64,000 nt of DNA from an uncultured Lachnospiraceae bacterium. GTDB taxonomy: Bacteria > Bacillota > Clostridia > Lachnospirales > Lachnospiraceae. Of this stretch, positions 8,377 to 16,019 are shown piece by piece. The position numbers were made by a program, and so were the translations under genes. Below the pieces are notes generated by a model. The model did not search any database. It was not told where the DNA came from and saw nothing but the letters and a program-made list of their open reading frames with translations. Positions within the stretch are counted from its first letter, which is position 1. Each line of letters opens with the position of its first letter. Location: the NCBI GenBank assembly GCA_910579085.1, contig CAJTRU010000003.1, positions 51,162 through 115,161 on the forward strand. The letters are read 5' to 3'.

Positions 8377-9969
8377 GTGTTTTTAACGTTTATTTTTGCA
8401 ATAATGCTCTCGCTTGTCACTGCATTTATAGAACATGTACGTGTTATTACATCTGAAGCTTATGTAACTGTAGCATCTGGAAATGCCATTGAAATGGTGT
8501 TTGGTAATTATAATAAGGAATTATTTGATGAGTATGGTTTGTTTGCATATGGCGGATATAATGGCATAGGATTATCAGATTTTGAAAGCAGCCTGGAGGA
8601 GATGGTTAATAAAAATATAGAATATAAACCTGATGGGGCTTTAAAGCCATATTCCAATTTATACAGGTTAACTGGTATTTCATGTGAAACAGGAGATTAT
8701 TATACACTTGATGAAGACAAAGTATTTCTGGGACAGATATCAGATTATATAATTACATCTGCTGCAAGTGATGTGAAAGGTTATTTCCAGGGAAAAGAAA
8801 AAAATGATAAGGATATTTTACTGGATGACCTTTTAGATGAAGCAGAAAAGTATGAGGATGGGGCATATAATACTGATAATGGTATGGAAGGTGGAAGCAG
8901 TGATAGCGGAGAAGATAATAAAAAACCAACAGAGGAAGAACTTGATGAACAGTTAAAAAACGATTCTGCTGGTGGCAATCCGTTAAAAGCTTTAAAAAAA
9001 CTTATTAATAATGGCCTGTTGTCTCTTGTTTGTGATGTTTCTGAAGTTAGTGAGGCAAAAATTGAAGCAGCAGACATGGGTTTTTCTTCAAAAGAAAAAG
9101 AAGATGATAATTCTTCTGCTGCCAAGTTTTTTAAATCACTGCTGGAAGTAGATGAAAGCCAGGAATTAAATCAGGACAAGCTTTTAGAACAGGTAAAACC
9201 AGGAAGTAATGCAGATAAGTTGAAGTATATTTATTATGCAGAGGATGTTTTGCCATCATATGTTGATAGCAGATTTAACACTGTGCATTATGGACTGGAG
9301 TATCTTATCGCAGGAAAGGCAACAGAAAAAGAAAATCTTGCATATATTGCCAGACGGCTGCTTGTTATACGTACCCTTGCTAATATGCTTTATGTTAGTA
9401 CAAATGCATCATTCCAGTCAAAAAGCCTGGCAACAGCAACAGCTATTGTTGGTTTTACAGGAATTGTACCATTAATTACAGGAATTCAGTGGTTAATCCT
9501 TACGATACTTGCATTTGAAGAGGCATGTATTGATGTAACTGCACTTATGTCAGGCAAAAAAGTGCCATTAATAAAAAGTGTGGCAAATTTCAAAATGAGG
9601 TATGAGGAAATATGTTCTGTATCACATAGCTTTTTTAAGAAAAAAGGAAAGTCTTATCCAAAGGCTGATGGAGGAGTAATTTCTTCTGATGTTTCTTATA
9701 AACAGTATTTATTATTACTTGGACTGCTGGTTTCAAAAGAAAAGTTAAAAAACAGGATTATTGATATTATACAGTTTGATTTAAGAGAACGTTTTAACCA
9801 GACATTTGAGTTCCGTGACTGTATTTGTGCAGCAGAATGTATTACAAGTTATAATATAACTTATGCGTTTTCTTATATTAATAATGGTTTATTTAACAAA
9901 ATAAAAACCCAAAAAGCAAACAGAAGTGTGACATCCAGTTACAGTTATGTTGATGATGTGTGGGAATAA
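8377..9969 (+). CDS. Tad-locus pseudopilin-like envelope protein (DUF5702-type)
   Basis: This protein of at least 530 residues has an N-terminal hydrophobic helix preceded in frame by KKGSIT, the conserved GSITVF entry of the DUF5702/TadE-like group. That motif begins upstream of GTG 8377, so the true start may be a rare codon nearer 8356 (ATA, after AGGGGGCAGG). GTG 8377 itself has AAGGGAAG eight bases upstream. After the helix come a long extracytoplasmic region with an acidic low-complexity stretch (about 160-200) and a second hydrophobic pair (about 350-390). It is probably an assembly or minor pilus component. Exact role unknown. Confidence 0.65.
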   Translation: MFLTFIFAIMLSLVTAFIEHVRVITSEAYVTVASGNAIEMVFGNYNKELFDEYGLFAYGGYNGIGLSDFESSLEEMVNKNIEYKPDGALKPYSNLYRLTGISCETGDYYTLDEDKVFLGQISDYIITSAASDVKGYFQGKEKNDKDILLDDLLDEAEKYEDGAYNTDNGMEGGSSDSGEDNKKPTEEELDEQLKNDSAGGNPLKALKKLINNGLLSLVCDVSEVSEAKIEAADMGFSSKEKEDDNSSAAKFFKSLLEVDESQELNQDKLLEQVKPGSNADKLKYIYYAEDVLPSYVDSRFNTVHYGLEYLIAGKATEKENLAYIARRLLVIRTLANMLYVSTNASFQSKSLATATAIVGFTGIVPLITGIQWLILTILAFEEACIDVTALMSGKKVPLIKSVANFKMRYEEICSVSHSFFKKKGKSYPKADGGVISSDVSYKQYLLLLGLLVSKEKLKNRIIDIIQFDLRERFNQTFEFRDCICAAECITSYNITYAFSYINNGLFNKIKTQKANRSVTSSYSYVDDVWE

Positions 9970-9990
9970 GGAATGGAGGTGTAAATAGAT

Positions 9991-10824
9991 ATGAAAACAT
10001 ACTGGGGTGTCCTTTATGCAGAAAACAGTAAAATAAAAAAATCTAAAATCTTACAAAATATCAGGATTGCTCCCCGGCATAACTTAGAATATAAATGTAA
10101 AAGTACAGTGTGTAAAGGATATCCCTTTGTGTTTTTATATAAAAAAAGTGGTTCTGTAACTGTTGAAGCATCTTTTTGTGTACCAATATTTTTTCTTGCA
10201 CTGTTTTCATTATTTTATATTTTCCAGTGCCTGTACAGGATAAATTATATACAGGACATACTTGCTGATAGTGCGAGGGAATATGCAGCTTTTGGAACTA
10301 AGGCTGGGGCAGTAACAGCTTTTGTAGATGAAAAGATTTTTATAACATATGATGAAGATGCAGATATACCAGTATGCCATGTTTCATATAAAATGAAAAT
10401 ACCCTTTATTGGCTCAGAAATATTCCAGTTAAATTTTTACCAGCAGATGGTTATAAATAAATTTTCTGGTATTAGTATGGCATGTGGCAGCGGGGAAGAT
10501 GAAGGTGCGGATTATGTGTATATTACTAAAAGTGGCAAGGTATATCATTGTAACAAGGAATGTACATATCTTAAACCAAGTGTAAGGGAGATAAGAGGTA
10601 ATGATGTATCATGCGAACGTAATTCTTCAGGTGGAAAATATAAACAATGTGAGAAATGCTTCCGGGATATTGAGGCACTGGATTTATCAAGGGTTTATAT
10701 TACAACATATGGTGACAGGTATCATAAAACTCCAGTATGTCCTAAGATTAAAAGGGATATAAGAAGAGTAAAAAAATCAGAGATAAGTAAATTGCCTTCA
10801 TGCAGCAAGTGCGGAACAGGTTAA
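9991..10824 (+). CDS. TadE-like pseudopilin with two C-terminal Cys/His modules
   Basis: This 277-residue protein carries the TadE entry KSGSVTVEASFCVPIFFL near residues 52-70, after an atypically long basic N-terminus. The last 110 residues hold two related modules. Module one is VYHCNKECTYLK...YKQCEKC and module two is RYHKTPVCPKIK...PSCSKCG. Each has an H-x-C pair and a C-x2-C pair, suggesting two bound metal ions, probably zinc. Similar modules occur alone at the ends of other Firmicute secreted proteins. It is preceded by GGAGGTG. Its function in the pilus, perhaps at the tip or in surface attachment, is inference. Confidence 0.7.
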   Translation: MKTYWGVLYAENSKIKKSKILQNIRIAPRHNLEYKCKSTVCKGYPFVFLYKKSGSVTVEASFCVPIFFLALFSLFYIFQCLYRINYIQDILADSAREYAAFGTKAGAVTAFVDEKIFITYDEDADIPVCHVSYKMKIPFIGSEIFQLNFYQQMVINKFSGISMACGSGEDEGADYVYITKSGKVYHCNKECTYLKPSVREIRGNDVSCERNSSGGKYKQCEKCFRDIEALDLSRVYITTYGDRYHKTPVCPKIKRDIRRVKKSEISKLPSCSKCGTG

Positions 10825-10836
10825 ATATATCCAGTT

Positions 10837-11349
10837 ATGTATGCTTTAATAGCTATAAAAGCGGTAAGTATATATAAACTGGTTTTAGAACTGGAGGAGA
10901 AAAATATAGATAAAGATATCATATTATATATTATATTAGGAACAGTTTTGCTTATATGTACAATTACGGATTTAAAATATAAAGAAATATATATGCCAGT
11001 TATTATTCCTGGATTGCTGCTGGTTGTGTTTTTTCATATATGGCAGCAAGATTTCAAGTTTAGGGATATAGCAGGTACAGTTGTTATTTTTGTGTTTTTT
11101 ATGGTGTCTTCTGCTGCCAGCAGGGGACAGTTAGGGGCAGGAGATGCTTTTTTGTTTGCGCTGACAGGCCTGGGGTTAGGGATTATGGCAAATATTTTTA
11201 TAATTATGTTTAGTTTTATTCTGGCATTTTGTGTAGCTGTATTTTTAGTTATAGTGAAACATAAAACAAGGAATTATGGAATACCACTTGCACCATTTGT
11301 ATTAAGTTCATTTATTATTTATGTTGCAGGCCTGTATGTCCCATTATAA
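10837..11349 (+). CDS. Second A24 prepilin peptidase of the Tad operon
   Basis: This membrane aspartic peptidase has the catalytic sites TDLKYKEI (near residue 48) and GAGDAFLF (near residue 107) and about six hydrophobic segments. It differs clearly from the peptidase at 3182, so it is not a recent duplicate. The ATG at 10837 has no ribosome-binding site and adds an unusual 25-residue tail. GGAGGAG at about 10892 sits before a run where only a rare ATA start could be used, so the true start is uncertain. It may process the TadE-like proteins while the first processes Flp. Confidence 0.75.
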   Translation: MYALIAIKAVSIYKLVLELEEKNIDKDIILYIILGTVLLICTITDLKYKEIYMPVIIPGLLLVVFFHIWQQDFKFRDIAGTVVIFVFFMVSSAASRGQLGAGDAFLFALTGLGLGIMANIFIIMFSFILAFCVAVFLVIVKHKTRNYGIPLAPFVLSSFIIYVAGLYVPL

Positions 11350-11374
11350 CTAAAAAATAAGGAGATAAAAACAT

Positions 11375-11797
11375 ATGAAACAAAGAAAAAAGATGTTGCG
11401 TGGAAGTTATACTTTGGAAGCAGTATTTATTGTTCCTATAATATTAGGGCTTATATTTGCTATGATATATGTAATATTCTATTTACATGATAAGGCTGTT
11501 GTTTATGGCAATATGCAACAGGCAGTTGTACATATAGCAACAGGAAGAAAAACTTATAATAGTAATGAAGAGTGGCAGCAGGATATACAAGAGAATTTAT
11601 GGATATTCCAGGTTGTTTCAGGTGAAGTAAATAAGGATAAATTATATATAAAATCAGAGGCAGTAGCAGAATGTAGCCTTAATATACCAGTGATTGGTTA
11701 TTTTATAGATAGTAAGCAAGAGATAAGGGCAGAAGATAAGTATCTTGCAATACATCCAGAATTTATTGTAAGGACAAAGGGTATTCTTAATGGATAA
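11375..11797 (+). CDS. TadE-like minor pseudopilin
   Basis: This 140-residue protein has the entry motif RGSYTLEAVFIVPIILG near residues 9-25: a processing Gly-Ser followed by a hydrophobic helix with Glu at +5 after G. The remainder is a small extracytoplasmic domain. AAGGAG precedes ATG 11375. It is short compared with the two other TadE-type products of this operon and probably joins them as a minor pilus subunit. Confidence 0.7.
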   Translation: MKQRKKMLRGSYTLEAVFIVPIILGLIFAMIYVIFYLHDKAVVYGNMQQAVVHIATGRKTYNSNEEWQQDIQENLWIFQVVSGEVNKDKLYIKSEAVAECSLNIPVIGYFIDSKQEIRAEDKYLAIHPEFIVRTKGILNG

Positions 11798-11812
11798 AGG
11801 TATTCTTAAAAG

Positions 11813-12835
11813 ATGAATGAGGTAAAAATATTGAATAAACGTATATATCATGACAGCAGGATGTCATATCTGATAATTGAACCTGAAACAGATGTTACTG
11901 CTTCATTTTCAATGAATATGATAAAAAATAATAAAATACAAGGGCTTTTAGATATGGAATGCCGGAATGTTGATAATAAGATGTATTTGTACTATGAAAT
12001 ACGGGGGATGCAGTGCCTGGAAGAGTATATTAATGAATGTAATATAAGTTTTAACTTTGCCAGGCAGTTATATATGGATATTTTACAGGCAGTTTTAAAT
12101 GGAGAAGAATTTTTCTTAAGTGAAAATTCATATGTAATGGATTTAGAATATATATTCTGGGATAAGAAAAATAAAAGGGCTAAGTTTTGCTATGTGCCTG
12201 AATTACAAGGAAATTTCCAGGCAGATATAAAAAAGCTTACAGAAGACTTTATTGAATATATTGACCATAATGATAAAAGTGCGGTGGAACTAGTTTATGG
12301 CATATATGGGTTAATAACAGATAATGGGTTTAATATATCGGATGTAAAGGCGTATATTAATGGCTTTAAACCTGGTACTATAAATATAAATGCTATCAAT
12401 GAAAATATACAATATACAAATGAAAATAATGTGGAGGAAGGAGAGATAACAGCTTTAAATGGCAGAAGCCAAAAAGGAACTGTCCACAAACAATATATAT
12501 TATGTATTGATAAGGCTTCACTCCCATTTAAAGAAAAAGAAAGGGGATATATAAATATATATCTTGATGATGCAGGTAAAAAAATAGATGAAAGCCATTT
12601 AGAGGCAAGTGTGGGAAGAAGCAGTGATTGTGGGTTAATATTGCCAGACTGTTTTGTAAGCCGCCATCATGCGGTATTTTATATAGAAGATGAAGATATT
12701 TATATAGAAGATTTAAGTTCTGCTAATGGTACTTTTATAAATGGTGGAAAAATACCAGCAAATGTAAAAATATTGTGTAATCTTAATGATATTATTTCAT
12801 TTGCTGGCATTAAATGCAAGCTGTCTTGTAAATAA
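11813..12835 (+). CDS. FHA-domain protein with N-terminal DUF6382-type region
   Basis: This 340-residue cytoplasmic protein ends in a forkhead-associated domain, with GRSSDCGLILPD, SRHHAVF and DLSSANGTFING in the proper order (about residues 265-335). FHA domains bind phosphothreonine. The N-terminal 190 residues match the DUF6382 type often joined to FHA in Clostridia (YEIRGMQCLEEYI, FCYVPE). No Ser/Thr kinase is in the window. Being last in the Tad operon suggests phospho-dependent control of pilus assembly, which is inference. Its stop is two bases from that of the convergent GH31 gene. Confidence 0.75.
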   Translation: MNEVKILNKRIYHDSRMSYLIIEPETDVTASFSMNMIKNNKIQGLLDMECRNVDNKMYLYYEIRGMQCLEEYINECNISFNFARQLYMDILQAVLNGEEFFLSENSYVMDLEYIFWDKKNKRAKFCYVPELQGNFQADIKKLTEDFIEYIDHNDKSAVELVYGIYGLITDNGFNISDVKAYINGFKPGTININAINENIQYTNENNVEEGEITALNGRSQKGTVHKQYILCIDKASLPFKEKERGYINIYLDDAGKKIDESHLEASVGRSSDCGLILPDCFVSRHHAVFYIEDEDIYIEDLSSANGTFINGGKIPANVKILCNLNDIISFAGIKCKLSCK

Positions 12836-12837
12836 GC

Positions 12838-15141
12838 TTATCTGGTTACTGCGGAAATGCTTTTGTATTTCTCTTTGTAGCCATTCCTGGTTAATTCAGT
12901 TTTTAAGCCGCCTGGGCGGTTTGGGGAAAAGCTGAATTTATATAGGTTATATTCGCCTGTCTGGTATTTAAAATCTGTCCCATTGTCCTGGTAATGCATG
13001 TAATAACAGGAGTTGTTTGTACACTGGGAAGGGTCTTGGCTGTATTCTGATGGATAAAATTCTATAACAAGCCTGCGTGTATTTTTCATATCCAGGTTTG
13101 GAATATCAGGGTATGTTGGCAGTATGCTTCCGCCTTTTATAAATATAGGACATACATCAAGCGGTGCATGGTATAAAATATAACGTCCGCCTTTAATACG
13201 TTTTCCACTGTTATAATCAACCCATATACCCTTTGGAAGGTAAACACTGCGTACTGAAACACCAGGGCTGGTAACAGGTGCAACAAGTATGCTGTTTCCA
13301 ACTAAATATTCATCATTACATGTTTGGACATTTTTATCATTTTCATATTCCATAACAAGAGGACGCAGCATTGGAATTCCTGTAAGGCTTTCTTCATAAC
13401 ATAAATCATACAGGTATGGAATAAATTTATAGTGCAGTTTTACATATTTGCGGTAAATATCAAGTGTACTTTTATTAAATGTCCAAGGTTCCTGCCGGCG
13501 TGTCATTTTAGCACTATGGTTTCTGAATAAAGGTGAAAAGCAACATGCTTCAATCCAGCGTGATAAAAGTTCAGGAGTAGTGTTTGAGCCAAATCCTCCT
13601 ATATCTACACCACAGAATGGCAGTCCTGACATACCAAGGTTAAGCATCTGTGGGATGGCAAGTTTAAGATGGGCCCATATGCTCTGGTTATCGCCTGTCC
13701 ATACAGTAGTATATTTCTGTGAGCCGCTGTAACAAGCACGTGTTATAACAAAAGGACGTTTATGGCTGTTTTCTTTTAAACCATTATATGTTGCTTCTGC
13801 CATAAGGTGTCCATATACATTGTGTATTTCTTTATGTGTATAGTTTTTATTATCACCTGGAAATATTATATTATCTGGAAGAGGCCCGTTAAAGCTTGCT
13901 GGTTCGTTCATATCATTCCAAATGCCAGCTATTCCGTTGTTAATTAAAAAATTTGTTTTTTCTCCCCACCACTGTCGTACTTGTGAAGAAGTAAATGCAG
14001 GGAAAACAGAATCACCTGGCCATACAGCATTGTGGTATATTTCTCCATCTTCTGTTGTAGCAAAGTAGTTATTGTTAATCCCTTCATCATACATATAATA
14101 ACCATCTTCTGCTTTTACACCAGGGTCAATTATCGAAACAAGTTTTATGCCATCCTGTAAAAGCTTATTACTTAAGCTGTTAAGTGATGGAAAGCGTCCG
14201 CTGCTGCTGGTAAAAACTTTATACTTGTCCATATAGTCAATATCAAGGTGTATTGCATCACAAGGTATATTATATTTTTTAAAACTGTCTGCTAGTTCAG
14301 TGACTTCATTTGCAGATGAGTAACTCCACCGTGACTGGTGATAACCCAAAGTCCATAATTGTGGAAGAGGGCTGCGTCCTGTAAGGGAGGTATAGTTTCT
14401 TATAACTTCCTTTATGCTCTGACCATATATAAAGTAATAGTCGAGTTCACCATCAGTAACAGCAAATGAATAGCTGCCTGCGTCTGAGCAGCCAAAGTCA
14501 AAATATGATTTATACGTATTATCAAGAAATATTCCATAAGTGCAGTTTGGACGGTGTACTATAAAAAAAGGAACTGATTTGTAAAGTGCACGGAAGGTTG
14601 GGTTTTCTACATGGGGGTCTGGGTTATCAGAATTCCACATAATGTAGTTATAGCCCTTTTTATCAAGAAAACCTGTTTTGTCACCAAGACCATAGAATAC
14701 TTCATTGCCAGTAAGTTTTTTAGTGATTTTATATTTAAACTGCATATCAGAGGTATCTGCTATATGGCCTTCCTGTATAAGCTGTGTAATTTCTTCTTCA
14801 GATAAATTATCTGCTATATTGGTGTTATCTTCAATATCAGAACACACCAGACTGCCTTTTTTGTTATAAATATCAATCTGGAGTGATTTTTTGATTTTTA
14901 GTGTAACACAGTTAGTGGCAGCAGTTATGGCATGTTTGTTGCTGGATATATTAAAACTGCCAGGTGTTTCAGGCATGTTTTCTATTGCAAAAGAATGGCT
15001 TTTATAATCTTCTATGCCAGGAACAGTATGAATTCTTATTATATTATCTGTAATAGCATCAATATGCAAAGAGGAATTACCAGGCAGTTTATCATTTTTA
15101 ATTGTAACTGATGAATTTTGGTGTTTGACCTTGAATTTCAT
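12838..15141 (-). CDS. GH31 alpha-glucosidase
   Basis: This 767-residue retaining glycoside hydrolase has the GH31 nucleophile motif GIWNDMNEPASF, the acid/base TGDNQSIW region and GVDIGGFG in order. The N-terminal beta-sandwich and C-terminal barrel are present, so it looks full length. No signal peptide is seen, so it probably acts on imported malto-oligosaccharides, releasing glucose. I chose ATG 15141 (MKFKVKHQN) because GGAGC precedes it. Glycogen phosphorylase lies nearby on the other strand, consistent with alpha-glucan use. Confidence 0.85.
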   Translation of the reverse strand: MKFKVKHQNSSVTIKNDKLPGNSSLHIDAITDNIIRIHTVPGIEDYKSHSFAIENMPETPGSFNISSNKHAITAATNCVTLKIKKSLQIDIYNKKGSLVCSDIEDNTNIADNLSEEEITQLIQEGHIADTSDMQFKYKITKKLTGNEVFYGLGDKTGFLDKKGYNYIMWNSDNPDPHVENPTFRALYKSVPFFIVHRPNCTYGIFLDNTYKSYFDFGCSDAGSYSFAVTDGELDYYFIYGQSIKEVIRNYTSLTGRSPLPQLWTLGYHQSRWSYSSANEVTELADSFKKYNIPCDAIHLDIDYMDKYKVFTSSSGRFPSLNSLSNKLLQDGIKLVSIIDPGVKAEDGYYMYDEGINNNYFATTEDGEIYHNAVWPGDSVFPAFTSSQVRQWWGEKTNFLINNGIAGIWNDMNEPASFNGPLPDNIIFPGDNKNYTHKEIHNVYGHLMAEATYNGLKENSHKRPFVITRACYSGSQKYTTVWTGDNQSIWAHLKLAIPQMLNLGMSGLPFCGVDIGGFGSNTTPELLSRWIEACCFSPLFRNHSAKMTRRQEPWTFNKSTLDIYRKYVKLHYKFIPYLYDLCYEESLTGIPMLRPLVMEYENDKNVQTCNDEYLVGNSILVAPVTSPGVSVRSVYLPKGIWVDYNSGKRIKGGRYILYHAPLDVCPIFIKGGSILPTYPDIPNLDMKNTRRLVIEFYPSEYSQDPSQCTNNSCYYMHYQDNGTDFKYQTGEYNLYKFSFSPNRPGGLKTELTRNGYKEKYKSISAVTR

Positions 15142-15183
15142 ATTATAGCTCCTTTCAATAATACGTTTTATCTGTATATTGAA

Positions 15184-15212
15184 ATAATACAAAGTTAATA
15201 CAGATTTGTAAA
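15184..15212 (-). promoter_or_regulatory. Promoter of the GH31 gene
   Basis: Read on the minus strand, TTTACA (15207-15212) and TATTAT (15184-15189) are 17 bases apart and lie about 45 bases before the GH31 start. Good spacing and a 5/6 match at each box support it. Confidence 0.5.
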
Positions 15213-15306
15213 TACAAAATAATGAAATTCTGTATAAGACTGCTATAATATATTATTATTTAAAAATATTTTATTTACCAGGTAATCCTGCTTCACTTTT
15301 ATGATT

Positions 15307-15741
15307 TTATTTGAATATTATTGAATTTTCTATATATTCAGTTTTGATAACTATATAAGGATATGATGCCTTGTGTGAGATATCAGCATCCTTGCCAGGT
15401 CCTGTTAAATCAGTATCAAATATTAAATTGTCATCTGAAATATAGAAATCATTAACTACAATACTGTAGTCTGAGGTTTCCTGTTTGCCATAGCCTTTTA
15501 TTACATATAAATACGAGCCGTCACTATAACTAAGTTCAAATGGATTTTTGCGGCGCTCTTTTATTAACTTTTTAAGGTCTTTTGGCATATCACTTTCAGT
15601 AACTACGGTAAAATCAACAGATGAAGTTTTTTTCTCTTCCTTTTTTTCACATCCTATAGTAAAATAGAGTGGTGATATAAGGAAAAAAATAAGAAAACTT
15701 AGTTTTATACATTTAAAAAGAAGTTTTTTCTGGCTGCCCAT
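15307..15741 (-). CDS. Lipoprotein with PrcB-like domain
   Basis: This 144-residue protein has a hydrophobic leader and the lipobox FTIGC with Cys at residue 31, followed by a Lys/Glu-rich linker. The C-terminal half (YVIKGYGKQETSDYSIVVND, TGPGKDAD, ASYPYIVIKT) follows the PrcB C-terminal pattern of a G-Q-T-G-Y-S strand, a PGPG-like turn and a YPY-V-IK end. PrcB is known from a spirochaete protease complex, but in Firmicutes the role is unknown. No dentilisin-like protease is adjacent. Confidence 0.6.
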   Translation of the reverse strand: MGSQKKLLFKCIKLSFLIFFLISPLYFTIGCEKKEEKKTSSVDFTVVTESDMPKDLKKLIKERRKNPFELSYSDGSYLYVIKGYGKQETSDYSIVVNDFYISDDNLIFDTDLTGPGKDADISHKASYPYIVIKTEYIENSIIFK

Positions 15742-15944
15742 AACGTCCTGCCCTTGTTATATTTTGTAATATATTTATGATTAAATAAAGAAAATATGCA
15801 TTAAAACGGATTTTTGGCTGTTTTTATGCTAAGATGTGCAAAGAATTGGTTTTCAGGCACATCCAGGGGATTATATATTGTAAGGCATAGAAACATATAA
15901 TTGCATAAATTTGTAAAACAGCCAGTTTAAATATAACAGATTCG

Positions 15945-15973
15945 TTGCTTTTTAGCCTGCCCTGTTATATAAT
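15945..15973 (+). promoter_or_regulatory. Promoter of glycogen phosphorylase
   Basis: TTGCTT at 15945-15950 and a perfect TATAAT at 15968-15973 are separated by 17 bases, about 45 bases upstream of the glgP start at 16020. Confidence 0.65.
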
Positions 15974-16019
15974 ACTTATATTATGCATAGTAGAGATGTC
16001 ATCATTAGGAGGAAATAAG

